DNA from: Ovis canadensis
Lineage: Eukaryota > Chordata > Mammalia > Artiodactyla > Bovidae
NCBI RefSeq assembly: GCF_042477335.2
Contig: NC_091245.1
Span: forward strand, 113,866,501 to 113,930,500
DNA: 64,000 bases
Direction: 5' to 3'
Part shown: positions 18,687 to 30,513 of the stretch, piece after piece
Layout of the letters: every line of letters starts with the position of its first letter
Position numbering within the stretch: position 1 is the stretch's first letter
Made by a program: the position numbers and the translations under genes
Notes under the pieces: model-generated
The model's database searches: none
What the model saw: the letters and a program-made list of their open reading frames with translations, nothing else
What the model was told of the DNA's origin: nothing

Positions 18687-20179
18687 ACCGGTGGCCAGCG
18701 CCGCCCGTCGCTGCCCCTCAGGCGCTGGCCGCCACCCGCCCGCCGCTGCTCACTGCTCGCCCGTGGGCATCTCTCTGCCCCGTTGCAGCGGGAGACGACG
18801 GGCGGGCGACCTGTAAGACAGGATCCGGGCACGTGCAGGACCCCGGGGCGCGCCGCTCTCGGAGGGAGCCCGGGGCGACGGGACGCGGGCCCACGCGGCC
18901 CGTCCCGCGCCTTCTGCGCCGACCACGGCCGCCGCGACCCTGTCGGTGTCGCGTGAGGGCGCCGGGAGCCGACGCCGTCTGCCCGGCGCCGGGATCCCTG
19001 TGAGGTGCAGGCGCTGCGTGGTCGCTGCGGCCGCGCGCAGACGTGCCTCTCAGCGACCGCCGGGTCCCGGCCCAAAGTCCCTCTGGCGGGCTGGCTTTCC
19101 GGCCGTGCCGGGGTGGGGCGTGCGAGAGCGGGCGGGGGAAGGGACGCCGGGCTCGGTCTGTGCGGGAAGCGCGAGCGCGGGAGGGCGACGCCTCCGAGCG
19201 CCTCCGCCACCGCCCCCTACCCGCCCTCCCCCCGCCATCCCATCCTTAGACCCGCGCTCAGGCCCAGGGACCCAAAGGCGTGTGAGCCTGGCTCCTGCGC
19301 TCTGGCCGACCGCGCTCCCGGGGTCCGGCTCTGACGGGGTGGTGGTGGTGAGCAGGGGCCCTTTGGCAGCGCGGCTCCTGGCTCGGGGACTGCGGGCTGA
19401 GAGGCAGGGAGCGCGCCAGGGCGGGCTTGGCTCCGGCCGGGGCAGCGGCTTCCCACGGGAACGGGCGCCGTGGCGCCGAGGTCGGGGGCGCGGGCCGGGC
19501 GCCGGGGGGTGGGCTGGACGGGCACGCAGGGCTTCCGCTCCCTCCCCAGCGGAGCACCCTTCCCGGGACGGACTCGTGCAAGGAAGGCCGGTGTGCGCTG
19601 GCCAGCAGGAAGGCTGGATGGCACGCGTCCAGGGCGGGCGGCAGGCAGGTTGCGGCCCGGCCAAGAACGCACGGCGGAGAAGGGTCGAGGGCACGCGGCA
19701 GCCCCTTGGCGGGCAAGGCGGGGGCTCGGCCGCCTCGCTGTGGCTGGGGAGCGCAGGCGGGCCGGCGGGGCGGGCGCGGAGGACGGGGTGCCGGCCTGGC
19801 GGGAGAGCTGGCGGGGGCAGCCGTGGAAGCAAGGCTGCGAGGGCGAGTAGGCCGTTCCCCGGGCAGAAGTCGGAGCGCCGGCGAAGGGAGGAGGGCTTGC
19901 CACCCGCCGCGGGGCTGCGTGCTTCGGCGCGGCCGGGGGCGGGGCGCGGCGGGGCTGTGGGAGTGGAAGTGGGAGGGTGGGCGAGTGTGGGCCAGGGGGA
20001 GGCAGGGAGGCAGGAAAAGCAGCAGCTGCAGCTGCAGCCAGCTGGCGAGGAAAGATGCGCTGAGAAGGACTGAAGGTGCCTTCTGTGGGGGTGCAGGTGG
20101 CGGCGGGAGGGCGTGTGTGGAGAAAGGCAGTGGCGCGCGGAGGACGGGTGCGTTTGTCCGGCGGGCCAAAAGGCTGGCT

Positions 20180-20262
20180 TGTCAGGAGTGGGATTCGAAC
20201 CCACGCCTCCAGGGGAGACTGCGACCTGAACGCAGCGCCTTAGACCGCTCGGCCATCCTGAC
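20180..20262 (-). tRNA. tRNA-Leu-CAG: tRNA-Leu (anticodon CAG), U3
   Basis: Identical to the U1 gene, with its TTTT terminator conserved. Confidence 0.98.
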
Positions 20263-20356
20263 GGCGGGCCTGGCTGGGCGCGTGGCCGCTCGCCTGGCTG
20301 GGACCCGACGCGGCGCGAGCACCGGCGCCCTTGGCGGGCCGCGGGCGGCGCCACGC

Positions 20357-20380
20357 CAGGCAGGCAGGCAGGCAGGCAGG
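20357..20380 (+). repeat. (CAGG)6 microsatellite (U3)
   Basis: Six repeats, two fewer than in U1 and U2. Confidence 0.95.
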
Positions 20381-20817
20381 CGGGCGGGCGTCCGGAGTGG
20401 GGGTCGACGGAGCCGGCGCGCGGCGGCCGGCCGAGGCGCCTGGCTCCGCCGCCGCTCGCGCCGCGGACCCAGAGGGCCCTGGGCGGGCCGGCCCCTCCCC
20501 ACCCGCGCCTGTCCTGGCCCGACGCCGGCCGGCGCGCGCCCACCGTGTCGTCGCAGCCCCGCTTGCCTTCTCGCGCCCCCTTCTCCCGGCGGAACGCCCG
20601 CGTTGGAGGCAAGAGGCGGCGCGCTGGGGAGGGTCCAGTGCCCCGGGGGTCCGGGTCCCTGTCGGGGTGGCGGGCTGCCGCTGTGACCGAGGCGGTTGGT
20701 CTGGTGCGCGGTTGGGTCGGGACCCGTGGTGGCCGGCGGCCCGTGCTGGGCAAGGGGAGGCGTGGGCAGGCAGCCCGAGAGCCCGAGGGCGGCCGGGCGG
20801 CAGGACGGTCGCCGCCG

Positions 20818-20889
20818 TCCTCGTTAGTATAGTGGTGAGTATCCCCGCCTGTCACGCGGGAGACCGGGGTTCGATTCCCCGACGGGGAG
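20818..20889 (+). tRNA. tRNA-Asp-GTC: tRNA-Asp (anticodon GTC), U3
   Basis: Identical to the U1 gene, with its TTTTT terminator conserved. Confidence 0.98.
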
Positions 20890-21630
20890 GCAACACACCC
20901 TTTTTGGTGGCCGCGGTCGCTCTCTGTCCTGCCGCCAGGCCCCGGAGGGCCCTTCGCCTCCTCCCGACGTCTTTGGGCGAGGCGCCAGGGCGCCGCCGAC
21001 GGCGGTGCCCGGCCTAGCTCCCGGCGACCCCCTCTGCCCGTGCAGCGCTCCAGCCTGAGCCCTTTGTCGTCGGCGGGCGCACGGTCGCCACGGCGGAGCG
21101 AGGGCCTCCTTGGCGACCCCACGGCCTTGCCCGACCATAGCCGGATCTGGCGGCCGGCCGGCCGCCCGCCCACGCGCCGACCCCCAGTGGCTGCCTGAGT
21201 GGGCTCGTAGGCTCGCGACGGCCCCGCCGCGTGCAGGCAGGTGGGTCCCGTGTCCCCTTGTCGTCGTGGGAAGTGGCCTCGCTCAGCGCCCGGTGGAGTA
21301 GCGCTTTGGCCAGCTGGGTGCTGGAAGCTGCGTGCCCCGCGTTGCCCGCCGGGGGTGAGGGCGGGGAGGCGTTGGCGGGCCGCGGCGGGGAGCGAAGGGC
21401 CGGAGGGCCGCAAGGCCGCGGGGGCGCCGCCCTGGGGCGGTGCGGCCGGTGGATTCCCGGCGACCGCGTGGCGCTGGCGCGCTTGGGGCGCCGCGTGGCT
21501 GCTGGGAGCGCCGGCGGCGGCGGCGCAAGCCTCCGGCTGACGGGGCGTCGGGGCAGGGATGCGGAGGCGGCGGCGAGAGTATGCTGGGGCGAGCCCGGGG
21601 CCGGCGTCTGGCGGCCGCCCGGGCTGTGGA

Positions 21631-21702
21631 GCGTTGGTGGTATAGTGGTGAGCATAGCTGCCTTCCAAGCAGTTGACCCGGGTTCGATTCCCGGCCAACG
21701 CA
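21631..21702 (+). tRNA. tRNA-Gly-TCC: tRNA-Gly (anticodon TCC), U3
   Basis: Identical to the U1 gene. The downstream flank is B-type with a private G to T change near 21769. Confidence 0.98.
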
Positions 21703-21981
21703 GCGGGCCGACCTTTTGCTGAGTTCCAGCGCTCTCCCGGCAGGGGCGTTCGGGGGACAGAGAGGTGGTAGCCAGGGAGCCAGCCCGCTGGCCGGCGGCT
21801 TTTGGCGTGTGTGCGAGAAGCCGGCGGCGCGCGCGGTGTTTTGAGGGTGCTGAAAGCAAGACGGCACGGCAGGGCAGGCGGCTGCACTTGCAAAGGCCGG
21901 GTGTGGGCAGCAAGGTGGCACGGGTGGGTGGCATGGAGGCGCGGGGCTCACCAGGAGCAGGCGAGGGCTGAACCCCGACGC

Positions 21982-22053
21982 TCCCTGGTGGTCTAGTGGT
22001 TAGGATTCGGCGCTCTCACCGCCGCGGCCCAGGTTCGATTCCCGGTCAGGGAA
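21982..22053 (+). tRNA. tRNA-Glu-CTC: tRNA-Glu (anticodon CTC), allele A, U3
   Basis: Gene base 50 (22031) is A, giving the T-stem A-C mismatch, as in U1 and U5. Here the flanks on both sides are B-type, so the allele sits in the wrong background. Confidence 0.96.
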
Positions 22054-24228
22054 GCCTTTCTTCTTCCTCTCCGCCTGCCACCTGCCCACGTCCTCGCTGG
22101 ACACCCTGCCACCCTTTTCTTAGCCTACGCTTGCTCAGCGCTGCGCCAGAGGCCCCCGGGACCCTGCCCGTCCAGCCCCAGCACGATTCAGGCCACCTCC
22201 GCTGTCCCGCGGGGCAAAGGTTTTGGCCGCAGTGGCAACCTCGCGCCGCTTCCACCACGACGCGCCTGAGGCCTCCCATCCACCAGCGCCCCCCCCCAAC
22301 CCCACCCCCCGCCTCCCTCCCTCCTGAGGGGCTGCGGCTGCTGCCCCTGGTGGTGGCGGTGATGCTCCTGGGCTTGTGCTGGTTCTCCTGCTGTGGGTGG
22401 TGGTGAGGAGGTGGGCTTGGATAGGGCCGGCGGCGGTAGGGGTGGGGGTAGGGCTGGGGGTAGGGGCGTGGGCTGTGGCGGTCGCCAGCTGGGGGCCAGC
22501 AGCGGCAGGGGCGGTGGCCACAGCCGAAGGTGAGCGAGGGGGATCTGCCTCTGGGAGTGGGGGCCGTGGCCACGGACCGCCTGCCTTGTCGTGTCTCTCA
22601 TGCCAGCCACCTCTCTGGGCGGCTTGGCCAGTGCGTGCCAGGTCCCGGGCTGGCTGTGACTCCCGTGTGCCGCTGGCGACTCCAAGAGGGTTCTGGTCTT
22701 GAGTGGGCTCTGGGAGGCGGACCACGGCGCCCGGGAGGCATGGGTAGCAGTTCAGTCGCCCGGGGGCAGCGATGCCTGCCAGGGAGGACAACCCGACCAT
22801 CGTGCTGTTTCCCTTGCCTGACCACAGCTCTCAATCCTACTGGACTGAGGCAAGATTTACCCAGGCCTCCCTCCCCCACTCGTAACCAAAGGTGGGCACT
22901 CGGGTGCACACACACACACACACACACACACAGAGCGCCCTCCAAACTGTCTATCCAGGATCCACTCCATCCCTCTCCCCACCCTGTCACCGTCTTCCCC
23001 TAGGAACTCTGCGCGAGGGTGATCCTCCAGCACAGTCTCCTCTTGGCCCCGTCTCGGCTGGTCTATCCCCAAAGGGTTTCACGTCTGTTCAAGGACTGTG
23101 TCCTTCGGAGGGGAAGTGGACGGCAGACGAAAGGCACCAACGTGCGGTGAGGGCGGCACACTCGGGTGCGATGGCACAAAGGCGAGTGCCCTGTGGGAAA
23201 GGAGCCCCCGTGGCCCGACGTGTGCTTGCCGTCGCCAAAGGAGGTTTCCTCGAGGCCCCTGCCGGGGCTGTGGGCGTCAGAGTGCATGGGGGAGAGTATC
23301 GGAGGAAGGTGCTTGGGGCCATGGCTGGTGGGCGCCCCACGTGGATCAGGGACCCGGGCAGGGCGATCGCGAGCAGAGGGCGCGGCGGCGAGCAGGGAGC
23401 TGGGAGGCAGGCCCCGGGGTGCTTGGTCGGGGCGTCTGCATGGACGGCCGGCGGGAAGGGGCGGCGTGGGGCTCTCGGGGACCTGGCCGAAAGATCGGCA
23501 GGCCACTCGAGCAGGGCCTCTACAGAAGCATGGGCGCGGCGGCGAAGCCGTGCCAGGCACATGTGAGAGGCTGGGACGGATCTGCGGTAGGTAGGGGTGG
23601 GCGTGGGGGTTGGGCTGGGGCTGCGGAGCCAGAGGGAGGCCCGCACTGGTGAACGCCAGGGCAGGGCAGGCCAGGGCAGGACGTGTGAGGGATAGCCCGA
23701 GCTCCAGGGGGATGTTGGGTGGGGAGGTGGGGCCGAGCCTGGAGTCTGGCGGGAAAGGCAGAGGGCAGGCCGTGACAGTGACGGGGCTGTGGCGTGAGGA
23801 AGATGGCGGGTGAGCACTCCATTTGGGTCGGGTGGCGGGTGAGCGGGGGCGAGCCACACTGGTGCTCGGTGCCACAGGCTGCTCAGGCTCGGCGGCGGGC
23901 TGTGGCTCTGGGCGGAGGCTAGGACGCAGGCAAGCGAAGGACAGAAACGGAGCGCCAGCGCCAGCTGGGGGCCAGACCCGGTCCGAGATGGGTGGGCCCA
24001 CCGTACCGCCCCAGAGACCAAAGTCACCACCCATCGGGAGGGAGTGTCCAGTGTCGGGGGTGACACTGCTGGGGCCTCAGGGTGGGATGGGGCGGGGGTG
24101 GCTGGCAGCGCAGGTGGCTGTGATTTCATGAGGGCCAAGGAGAGCTCCCATGTGACCGGGCACAGTCAGCCCTCCAGGGCACACGCCCGCAGAGGGCAAA
24201 CCTCGGGGAGGTCTGAGGGTCCGGACAC
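22054..24228. other. GC-rich spacer, no gene seen (U3)
   Basis: G-quadruplex motif at 22439-22466, (CA)13, and the CTCF-like site at 23370-23383. Confidence 0.6.
22907..22932 (+). repeat. (CA)13 microsatellite (U3)
   Basis: Thirteen repeats. Confidence 0.97.
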
Positions 24229-24794
24229 CGCCACCGCCTCGGCAGCACCGCCTGCCAGGGCCCGTACACGGAGCAAACCCCAGCGCCCAGCCACACACGG
24301 CGGGCCCAAGAAGGGGTGGCATCGATGCAGCATGGCGCCATCACTCAGGCATCAGAAACACGTCAAGAATTGCCAGTTGTCACAAGCAATGATGCAGCTG
24401 GAGACTCTTACACTCGGCGGAGAATGTCAGACCGCGTTGGACCGAGGCATGTGGAGCATGGAAAATAATACAAAACGAAGCTATTTGCCAGGAGAAACCG
24501 ACTCACGCAGAAACCCACCTTAGGGTAACGCAAGCGGAAAGGCAGCGCTGGAGGGATGACTGGGGAGCTGCAACGCACAGATACGCAGGACCCTGTCTAA
24601 AGGGAGAAGCGCCAAGGTTATCCAGTTCAACACAGGGAATCAGCGTCAGTGCCCTGGAGTAACCTCAAGTGGAAAAGAATCTGAAACCATATATGACACT
24701 CGAGATCTGCACAAGCAAAACAGGATCACACTGCGGTCCACCGGAAACCAGCACAATATTGGGAATCCACTGTACTTCCGCAACAACCGTGACT
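24229..24794 (+). mobile_element. Decayed LINE-1 3' end, relic A (U3)
   Basis: U3 copy of relic A. Confidence 0.74.
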
Positions 24795-24808
24795 ACGACG
24801 TCGGAGTA

Positions 24809-25506
24809 AGCTTTCAAAAGAAAACTAACTCAGCAGGCAATGAAGTCAGCGGAAAACAGGTGAGCTATGCCAACCCCACCCTGGGTACATATCCACGAAA
24901 GGCGCAGCTCTTCATTCGGAAAGACACATGCAACCCCCACAGTCACAGCAGCACCGTTTGCCATAGCCGAGACGTGGAGAAAACCCTAGTGCCCATCCCC
25001 AAAGGCTCAGCCACCAAGATGCAGTATCAGAGAAAGGGAGAGAATGGGATGTCACCGAGCCGTCCACAAGAGGCAGATAGTGTCACTGGCAGCAACGGCG
25101 GCTGGAGCTGCAGAATATTACCCTTGGTGAGGGAAGTCAAACAGACAAGGTCACGGATGGGTGGACTCTAAAGTGTTGTACAAATGAATCCCTGGGCCAA
25201 CCAGCCACAGACTCTCAGACACAGGAAAGCCGCTTGGGGCTTCCCAAGGGCGCAGTCAGGGACCGAGGGATGATTGAGGAGCCGGGCTCAACGGATCAAC
25301 CGTACCAGTACTGCGTAGGAAGGGGAGGAGGAACAAGGACACGCGGGATACCGCAGGGAATGAGATCCCATATGCTGTCATCACCCGCAATGGAAACGAG
25401 CTGAACACATGAGCCCCCCCCCCCACCCACCCACAGACAGGACTGAACCCCAACGCTGTACAGCGGAAACGCACACCAGGTTGTAGATCAACTACGCTTC
25501 CAGGAC
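24809..25506 (+). mobile_element. Decayed LINE-1 3' end, relic B (U3/U4 junction)
   Basis: Copy of relic B. The C-run near 25414 is 11 long. Confidence 0.77.
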
Positions 25507-25508
25507 AA

Positions 25509-26201
25509 GTGCTACTCCGTCGAAGTCAGTCAGTCGAGGATCAGTCCAGCAATAGGAAAAAGAAGAGCTTCCATTATGATCCAGGAAAGCCAACCCTGGG
25601 CACGCGTCGGGAAAAGACGACAAATACCCCTAATGGGGAGAGATGCAGGCATCCCCCAGGGTCACCGCAGCCCTCTGTGCCGGAGCCGAGACCCGCGGGA
25701 AACGCCCAAGTGCCCGTCGGCACGTGGCCGGCACAAGAAGGTGAGGGATATCTGTACCGTGGAATATGACGCAGCCCTCAAGAAGGAGCCGCCATCGCCA
25801 TGGGCCGCAAGGTCAGACGGACCCACAGAAGGGTCCGCTCAGTGAAGTGAGTCGCTTGGATCGGGAGAAAGCTCTGTGGACTCTTAACGACGAATACAGA
25901 CGAATCTATGCGCAAAGGGGAAAGCGACCTGGAGACCCCGAAAACGTACATAGGGCTACCCAAGGGGAAAGGCAGGGAGGGACGAAGTTGAAGTCGGATC
26001 AAGAGATAGGAAAGACTGTGCTTACAGTAGAAGAGCAACAGAGCTTTCCTCTGTAGCAGGAGAAGTGTATCTGTATTTCGCCCTCACCTACACTGGAAGA
26101 CCACCTGGCAAAGAACAGGGGACTGAATCACTTTGCCGGGCACCTGAGACTCACCCAGGAATGTGAATCCGTTCTACTTGTGTTCGAAGAAGCAGAAAAA
26201 G
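25509..26201 (+). mobile_element. Decayed LINE-1 3' end, relic C (U4)
   Basis: It has 'tttcgccctc' near 26076, a pair of changes shared only with U5. Confidence 0.77.
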
Positions 26202-27075
26202 GAGCAGGCCGTGGCTTGAAGCGGGGGGTGGGGGGAGGCAGGCCAGTGGGACAGATGCAAAGGCAGGTTCCTTGGCAAGAGTGGGATTTGGAACGGCTCA
26301 GGGAGGAACGGGGCGTGGGGGGCGGGGTGTGTGGAGATGGGGGAGGCGGGGAGCTGGGGGTGGGATGGGTGCATGTGGGGGAGTAGGGGGACGGTGAGGC
26401 TGCAGGCTGAGGTGGGGGTGCTCTTGGGGCAGGGCTGATGCTGAGGTGAGGCGCGCAAGAGGGTTTCAGGGGGAAGGGGTGGTGTTTGAGGCGGTGAGGG
26501 CGTTGCTGTTGGAAACCTGTTTCTGCCGAGGCCAGGCCCGAGGGCGAGGGCCGGCAGCTGGTGGACTTCTTTGGAACTCGTCCTGCAAGACGTGGTCCAG
26601 GGACCCTGCAGGCAAAAGGGAGGTATGCTTGCCAGATGTGGCAGCTCCCTTGCTCCTGGCTGTGCAAACGTAGTGTGATTGATTTCTCTCGGAGTGTGGG
26701 GAGAGTGAGGCAGGGAGCTTGGAGACGGACGTTGTGAAAGATGAAGTGTGGTGCGGGCGGCTGCCAGCGGTGGGGTATTCCTGCCAGTGCAGTCCCCGAG
26801 CCCTCGGCTGGGTCCGGGTGAGGACGCGAGCAAACACAAGAAAGGTGCCTGGACGCACGGGCGGCTGAGCCCGCAGGGTTTGGGGCCACGAAGGCTTGGC
26901 AGCAGGGCCTTTTGTGGGTGAGGTGGGGAGGGGTCCTGGGCGTCTGTGTGGGAGAGGCAGCGGGCGGCAGGTAGCCAGCCAGCGTTTGCAGGAGCGCTGC
27001 CTCGAGCGCGTTTCAGCGGGCAGACCTAGTTGGGCTCTGGGGCCGCACCGTGGGACCAAAAGGGGACGCTGGGGC
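26202..27075. other. G-rich spacer, no gene seen (U4)
   Basis: A-type base G in 'aacctgttt' near 26518, as in U1 and U5. Confidence 0.6.
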
Positions 27076-27146
27076 TGCATGGGCCGGGAATCGAACCCGG
27101 GCCTCCCGCGTGGCAGGCGAGAATTCTACCACTGAACCACCCATGC
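27076..27146 (-). tRNA. tRNA-Gly-GCC: tRNA-Gly (anticodon GCC), U4
   Basis: Identical to the U1 gene. Confidence 0.98.
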
Positions 27147-28639
27147 ACCGGTGGCCAGCGCCGCCCGTCGCTGCCCCTCAGGCGCTGGCCGCCACCCGCC
27201 CGCCGCTGCTCACTGCTCGCCCGTGGGCATCTCTCTGCCCCGTTGCAGCGGGAGACGACGGGCGGGCGACCTGTAAGACAGGATCCGGGCACGTGCAGGA
27301 CCCCGGGGCGCGGCGCTCTCGGAGGGAGCCCGGGGCGACGGGACGCGGGCCCACGCGGCCCGTCCCGCGCCTTCTGCGCCGACCACGGCCGCCGCGACCC
27401 TGTCGGTGTCGCGTGAGGGCGCCGGGAGCCGACGCCGTCTGCCCGGCGCCGGGATCCCTGTCAGGTGCAGGCGCTGCGTGGTCGCTGCGGCCGCGCGCAG
27501 ACGTGCCTCTCAGCGACCGCCGGGTCCCGACCCAAAGTCCCTCTGGCGGGCTGGCTTTCCGGCCGTGCCGGGGTGGGGCGTGCGAGAGCGGGCGGGGGAA
27601 GGGACGCCGGGCTCGGTCTGTGCGGGAAGCGCGAGCGCGGGAGGGCGACGCCTCCGAGCGCCTCCGCCACCGCCCCCTACCCGCCCTCCCCCCGCCATCC
27701 CATCCTTAGACCCGCGCTCAGGCCCAGGGACCCAAAGGCGTGTGAGCCTGGCTCCTGCGCTCTGGCCGACCGCGCTCCCGGGGTCCGGCTCTGACGGGGT
27801 GGTGGTGGTGAGCAGGGGCCCTTTGGCAGCGCGGCTCCTGGCTCGGGGACTGCGGGCTGAGAGGCAGGGAGCGCGCCAGGGCGGGCTTGGCTCCGGCCGG
27901 GGCAGCGGCTTCCCACGGGAACGGGCGCCGTGGCGCCGAGGTCGGGGGCGCGGGCCGGGCGCCGGGGGGTGGGCTGGACGGGCACGCAGGGCTTCCGCTC
28001 CCTCCCCAGCGGAGCACCCTTCCCGGGACGGACTCGTGCAAGGAAGGCCGGTGTGCGCTGGCCAGCAGGAAGGCTGGATGGCACGCGTCCAGGGCGGGCG
28101 GCAGGCAGGTTGCGGCCCGGCCAAGAACGCACGGCGGAGAAGGGTCGAGGGCACGCGGCAGCCCCTTGGCGGGCAAGGCGGGGGCTCGGCCGCCTCGCTG
28201 TGGCTGGGGAGCGCAGGCGGGCCGGCGGGGCGGGCGCGGAGGACGGGGTGCCGGCCTGGCGGGAGAGCTGGCGGGGGCAGCCGTGGAAGCAAGGCTGCGA
28301 GGGCGAGTAGGCCGTTCCCCGGGCAGAAGTCGGAGCGCCGGCGAAGGGAGGAGGGCTTGCCACCCGCCGCGGGGCTGCGTGCTTCGGCGCGGCCGGGGGC
28401 GGGGCGCGGCGGGGCTGTGGGAGTGGAAGTGGGAGGGTGGGCGAGTGTGGGCCAGGGGGAGGCAGGGAGGCAGGAAAAGCAGCAGCTGCAGCTGCAGCCA
28501 GCTGGCGAGGAAAGATGCGCTGAGAAGGACTGAAGGTGCCTTCTGTGGGGGTGCAGGTGGCGGCGGGAGGGCGTGTGTGGAGAAAGGCAGTGGCGCGCGG
28601 AGGACGGGTGCGTTTGTCCGGCGGGCCAAAAGGCTGGCT

Positions 28640-28722
28640 TGTCAGGAGTGGGATTCGAACCCACGCCTCCAGGGGAGACTGCGACCTGAACGCAGCGCCT
28701 TAGACCGCTCGGCCATCCTGAC
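28640..28722 (-). tRNA. tRNA-Leu-CAG: tRNA-Leu (anticodon CAG), U4
   Basis: Identical to the U1 gene. Confidence 0.98.
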
Positions 28723-28816
28723 GGCGGGCCTGGCTGGGCGCGTGGCCGCTCGCCTGGCTGGGACCCGACGCGGCGCGAGCACCGGCGCCCTTGGCGGGCC
28801 GCGGGCGGCGCCACGC

Positions 28817-28840
28817 CAGGCAGGCAGGCAGGCAGGCAGG
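28817..28840 (+). repeat. (CAGG)6 microsatellite (U4)
   Basis: Six repeats. Confidence 0.95.
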
Positions 28841-29277
28841 CGGGCGGGCGTCCGGAGTGGGGGTCGACGGAGCCGGCGCGCGGCGGCCGGCCGAGGCGCC
28901 TGGCTCCGCCGCCGCTCGCGCCGCGGACCCAGAGGGCCCTGGGCGGGCCGGCCCCTCCCCACCCGCGCCTGTCCTGGCCCGACGCCGGCCGGCGCGCGCC
29001 CACCGTGTCGTCGCAGCCCCGCTTGCCTTCTCGCGCCCCCTTCTCCCGGCGGAACGCCCGCGTTGGAGGCAAGAGGCGGCGCGCTGGGGAGGGTCCAGTG
29101 CCCCGGGGGTCCGGGTCCCTGTCGGGGTGGCGGGCTGCCGCTGTGACCGAGGCGGTTGGTCTGGTGCGCGGTTGGGTCGGGACCCGTGGTGGCCGGCGGC
29201 CCGTGCTGGGCAAGGGGAGGCGTGGGCAGGCAGCCCGAGAGCCCGAGGGCGGCCGGGCGGCAGGACGGTCGCCGCCG

Positions 29278-29349
29278 TCCTCGTTAGTATAGTGGTGAGT
29301 ATCCCCGCCTGTCACGCGGGAGACCGGGGTTCGATTCCCCGACGGGGAG
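29278..29349 (+). tRNA. tRNA-Asp-GTC: tRNA-Asp (anticodon GTC), U4
   Basis: Identical to the U1 gene. Confidence 0.98.
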
Positions 29350-30090
29350 GCAACACACCCTTTTTGGTGGCCGCGGTCGCTCTCTGTCCTGCCGCCAGGC
29401 CCCGGAGGGCCCTTCGCCTCCTCCCGACGTCTTTGGGCGAGGCGCCAGGGCGCCGCCGACGGCGGTGCCCGGCCTAGCTCCCGGCGACCCCCTCTGCCCG
29501 TGCAGCGCTCCAGCCTGAGCCCTTTGTCGTCGGCGGGCGCACGGTCGCCACGGCGGAGCGAGGGCCTCCTTGGCGACCCCACGGCCTTGCCCGACCATAG
29601 CCGGATCTGGCGGCCGGCCGGCCGCCCGCCCACGCGCCGACCCCCAGTGGCTGCCTGAGTGGGCTCGTAGGCTCGCGACGGCCCCGCCGCGTGCAGGCAG
29701 GTGGGTCCCGTGTCCCCTTGTCGTCGTGGGAAGTGGCCTCGCTCAGCGCCCGGTGGAGTAGCGCTTTGGCCAGCTGGGTGCTGGAAGCTGCGTGCCCCGC
29801 GTTGCCCGCCGGGGGTGAGGGCGGGGAGGCGTTGGCGGGCCGCGGCGGGGAGCGAAGGGCCGGAGGGCCGCAAGGCCGCGGGGGCGCCGCCCTGGGGCGG
29901 TGGGGCCGGTGGATTCCCGGCGACCGCGTGGCGCTGGCGCGCTTGGGGCGCCGCGTGGCTGCTGGGAGCGCCGGCGGCGGCGGCGCAAGCCTCCGGCTGA
30001 CGGGGCGTCGGGGCAGGGATGCGGAGGCGGCGGCGAGAGTATGCTGGGGCGAGCCCGGGGCCGGCGTCTGGCGGCCGCCCGGGCTGTGGA

Positions 30091-30162
30091 GCGTTGGTGG
30101 TATAGTGGTGAGCATAGCTGCCTTCCAAGCAGTTGACCCGGGTTCGATTCCCGGCCAACGCA
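30091..30162 (+). tRNA. tRNA-Gly-TCC: tRNA-Gly (anticodon TCC), U4
   Basis: Identical to the U1 gene. The upstream flank has 'ggtggggcc' near 29900, shared with U6 and U7. Confidence 0.98.
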
Positions 30163-30441
30163 GCGGGCCGACCTTTTGCTGAGTTCCAGCGCTCTCCCGG
30201 CAGGGGCGTTCGGGGGACAGAGAGGTGGGAGCCAGGGAGCCAGCCCGCTGGCCGGCGGCTTTTGGCGTGTGTGCGAGAAGCCGGCGGCGCGCGCGGTGTT
30301 TTGAGGGTGCTGAAAGCAAGACGGCACGGCAGGGCAGGCGGCTGCACTTGCAAAGGCCGGGTGTGGGCAGCAAGGTGGCACGGGTGGGTGGCATGGAGGC
30401 GCGGGGCTCACCAGGAGCAGGCGAGGGCTGAACCCCGACGC

Positions 30442-30513
30442 TCCCTGGTGGTCTAGTGGTTAGGATTCGGCGCTCTCACCGCCGCGGCCCGGGTTCGATT
30501 CCCGGTCAGGGAA
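30442..30513 (+). tRNA. tRNA-Glu-CTC: tRNA-Glu (anticodon CTC), allele G, U4
   Basis: Base 50 (30491) is G, so the T stem is fully paired. Confidence 0.98.

Larger units (their letters stand above)
18616..22053. other. CpG-dense five-gene tRNA block (U3)
   Basis: Gene-free gaps are 18687-20179, 20263-20817, 20890-21630 and 21703-21981. The divergent gap is 8 bases shorter than in U1 and U2 because of (CAGG)6. Confidence 0.75.
16937..25394. repeat. Tandem tRNA array unit U3 (8458 bp)
   Basis: B-type flanks throughout, (CAGG)6 and CA13, but the Glu gene carries allele A, otherwise found only in A-type units. It has a private CpG transition near 18042 ('gggcattg') and a private 'ggtagcc' after Gly-TCC near 21768. 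Confidence 0.98.
27076..30513. other. CpG-dense five-gene tRNA block (U4)
   Basis: Gene-free gaps are 27147-28639, 28723-29277, 29350-30090 and 30163-30441. The left end is A-type ('ctgtcagg' near 27460, 'cccgaccc' near 27527). The right end is B-type. The switch of type falls inside this block. Confidence 0.75.
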
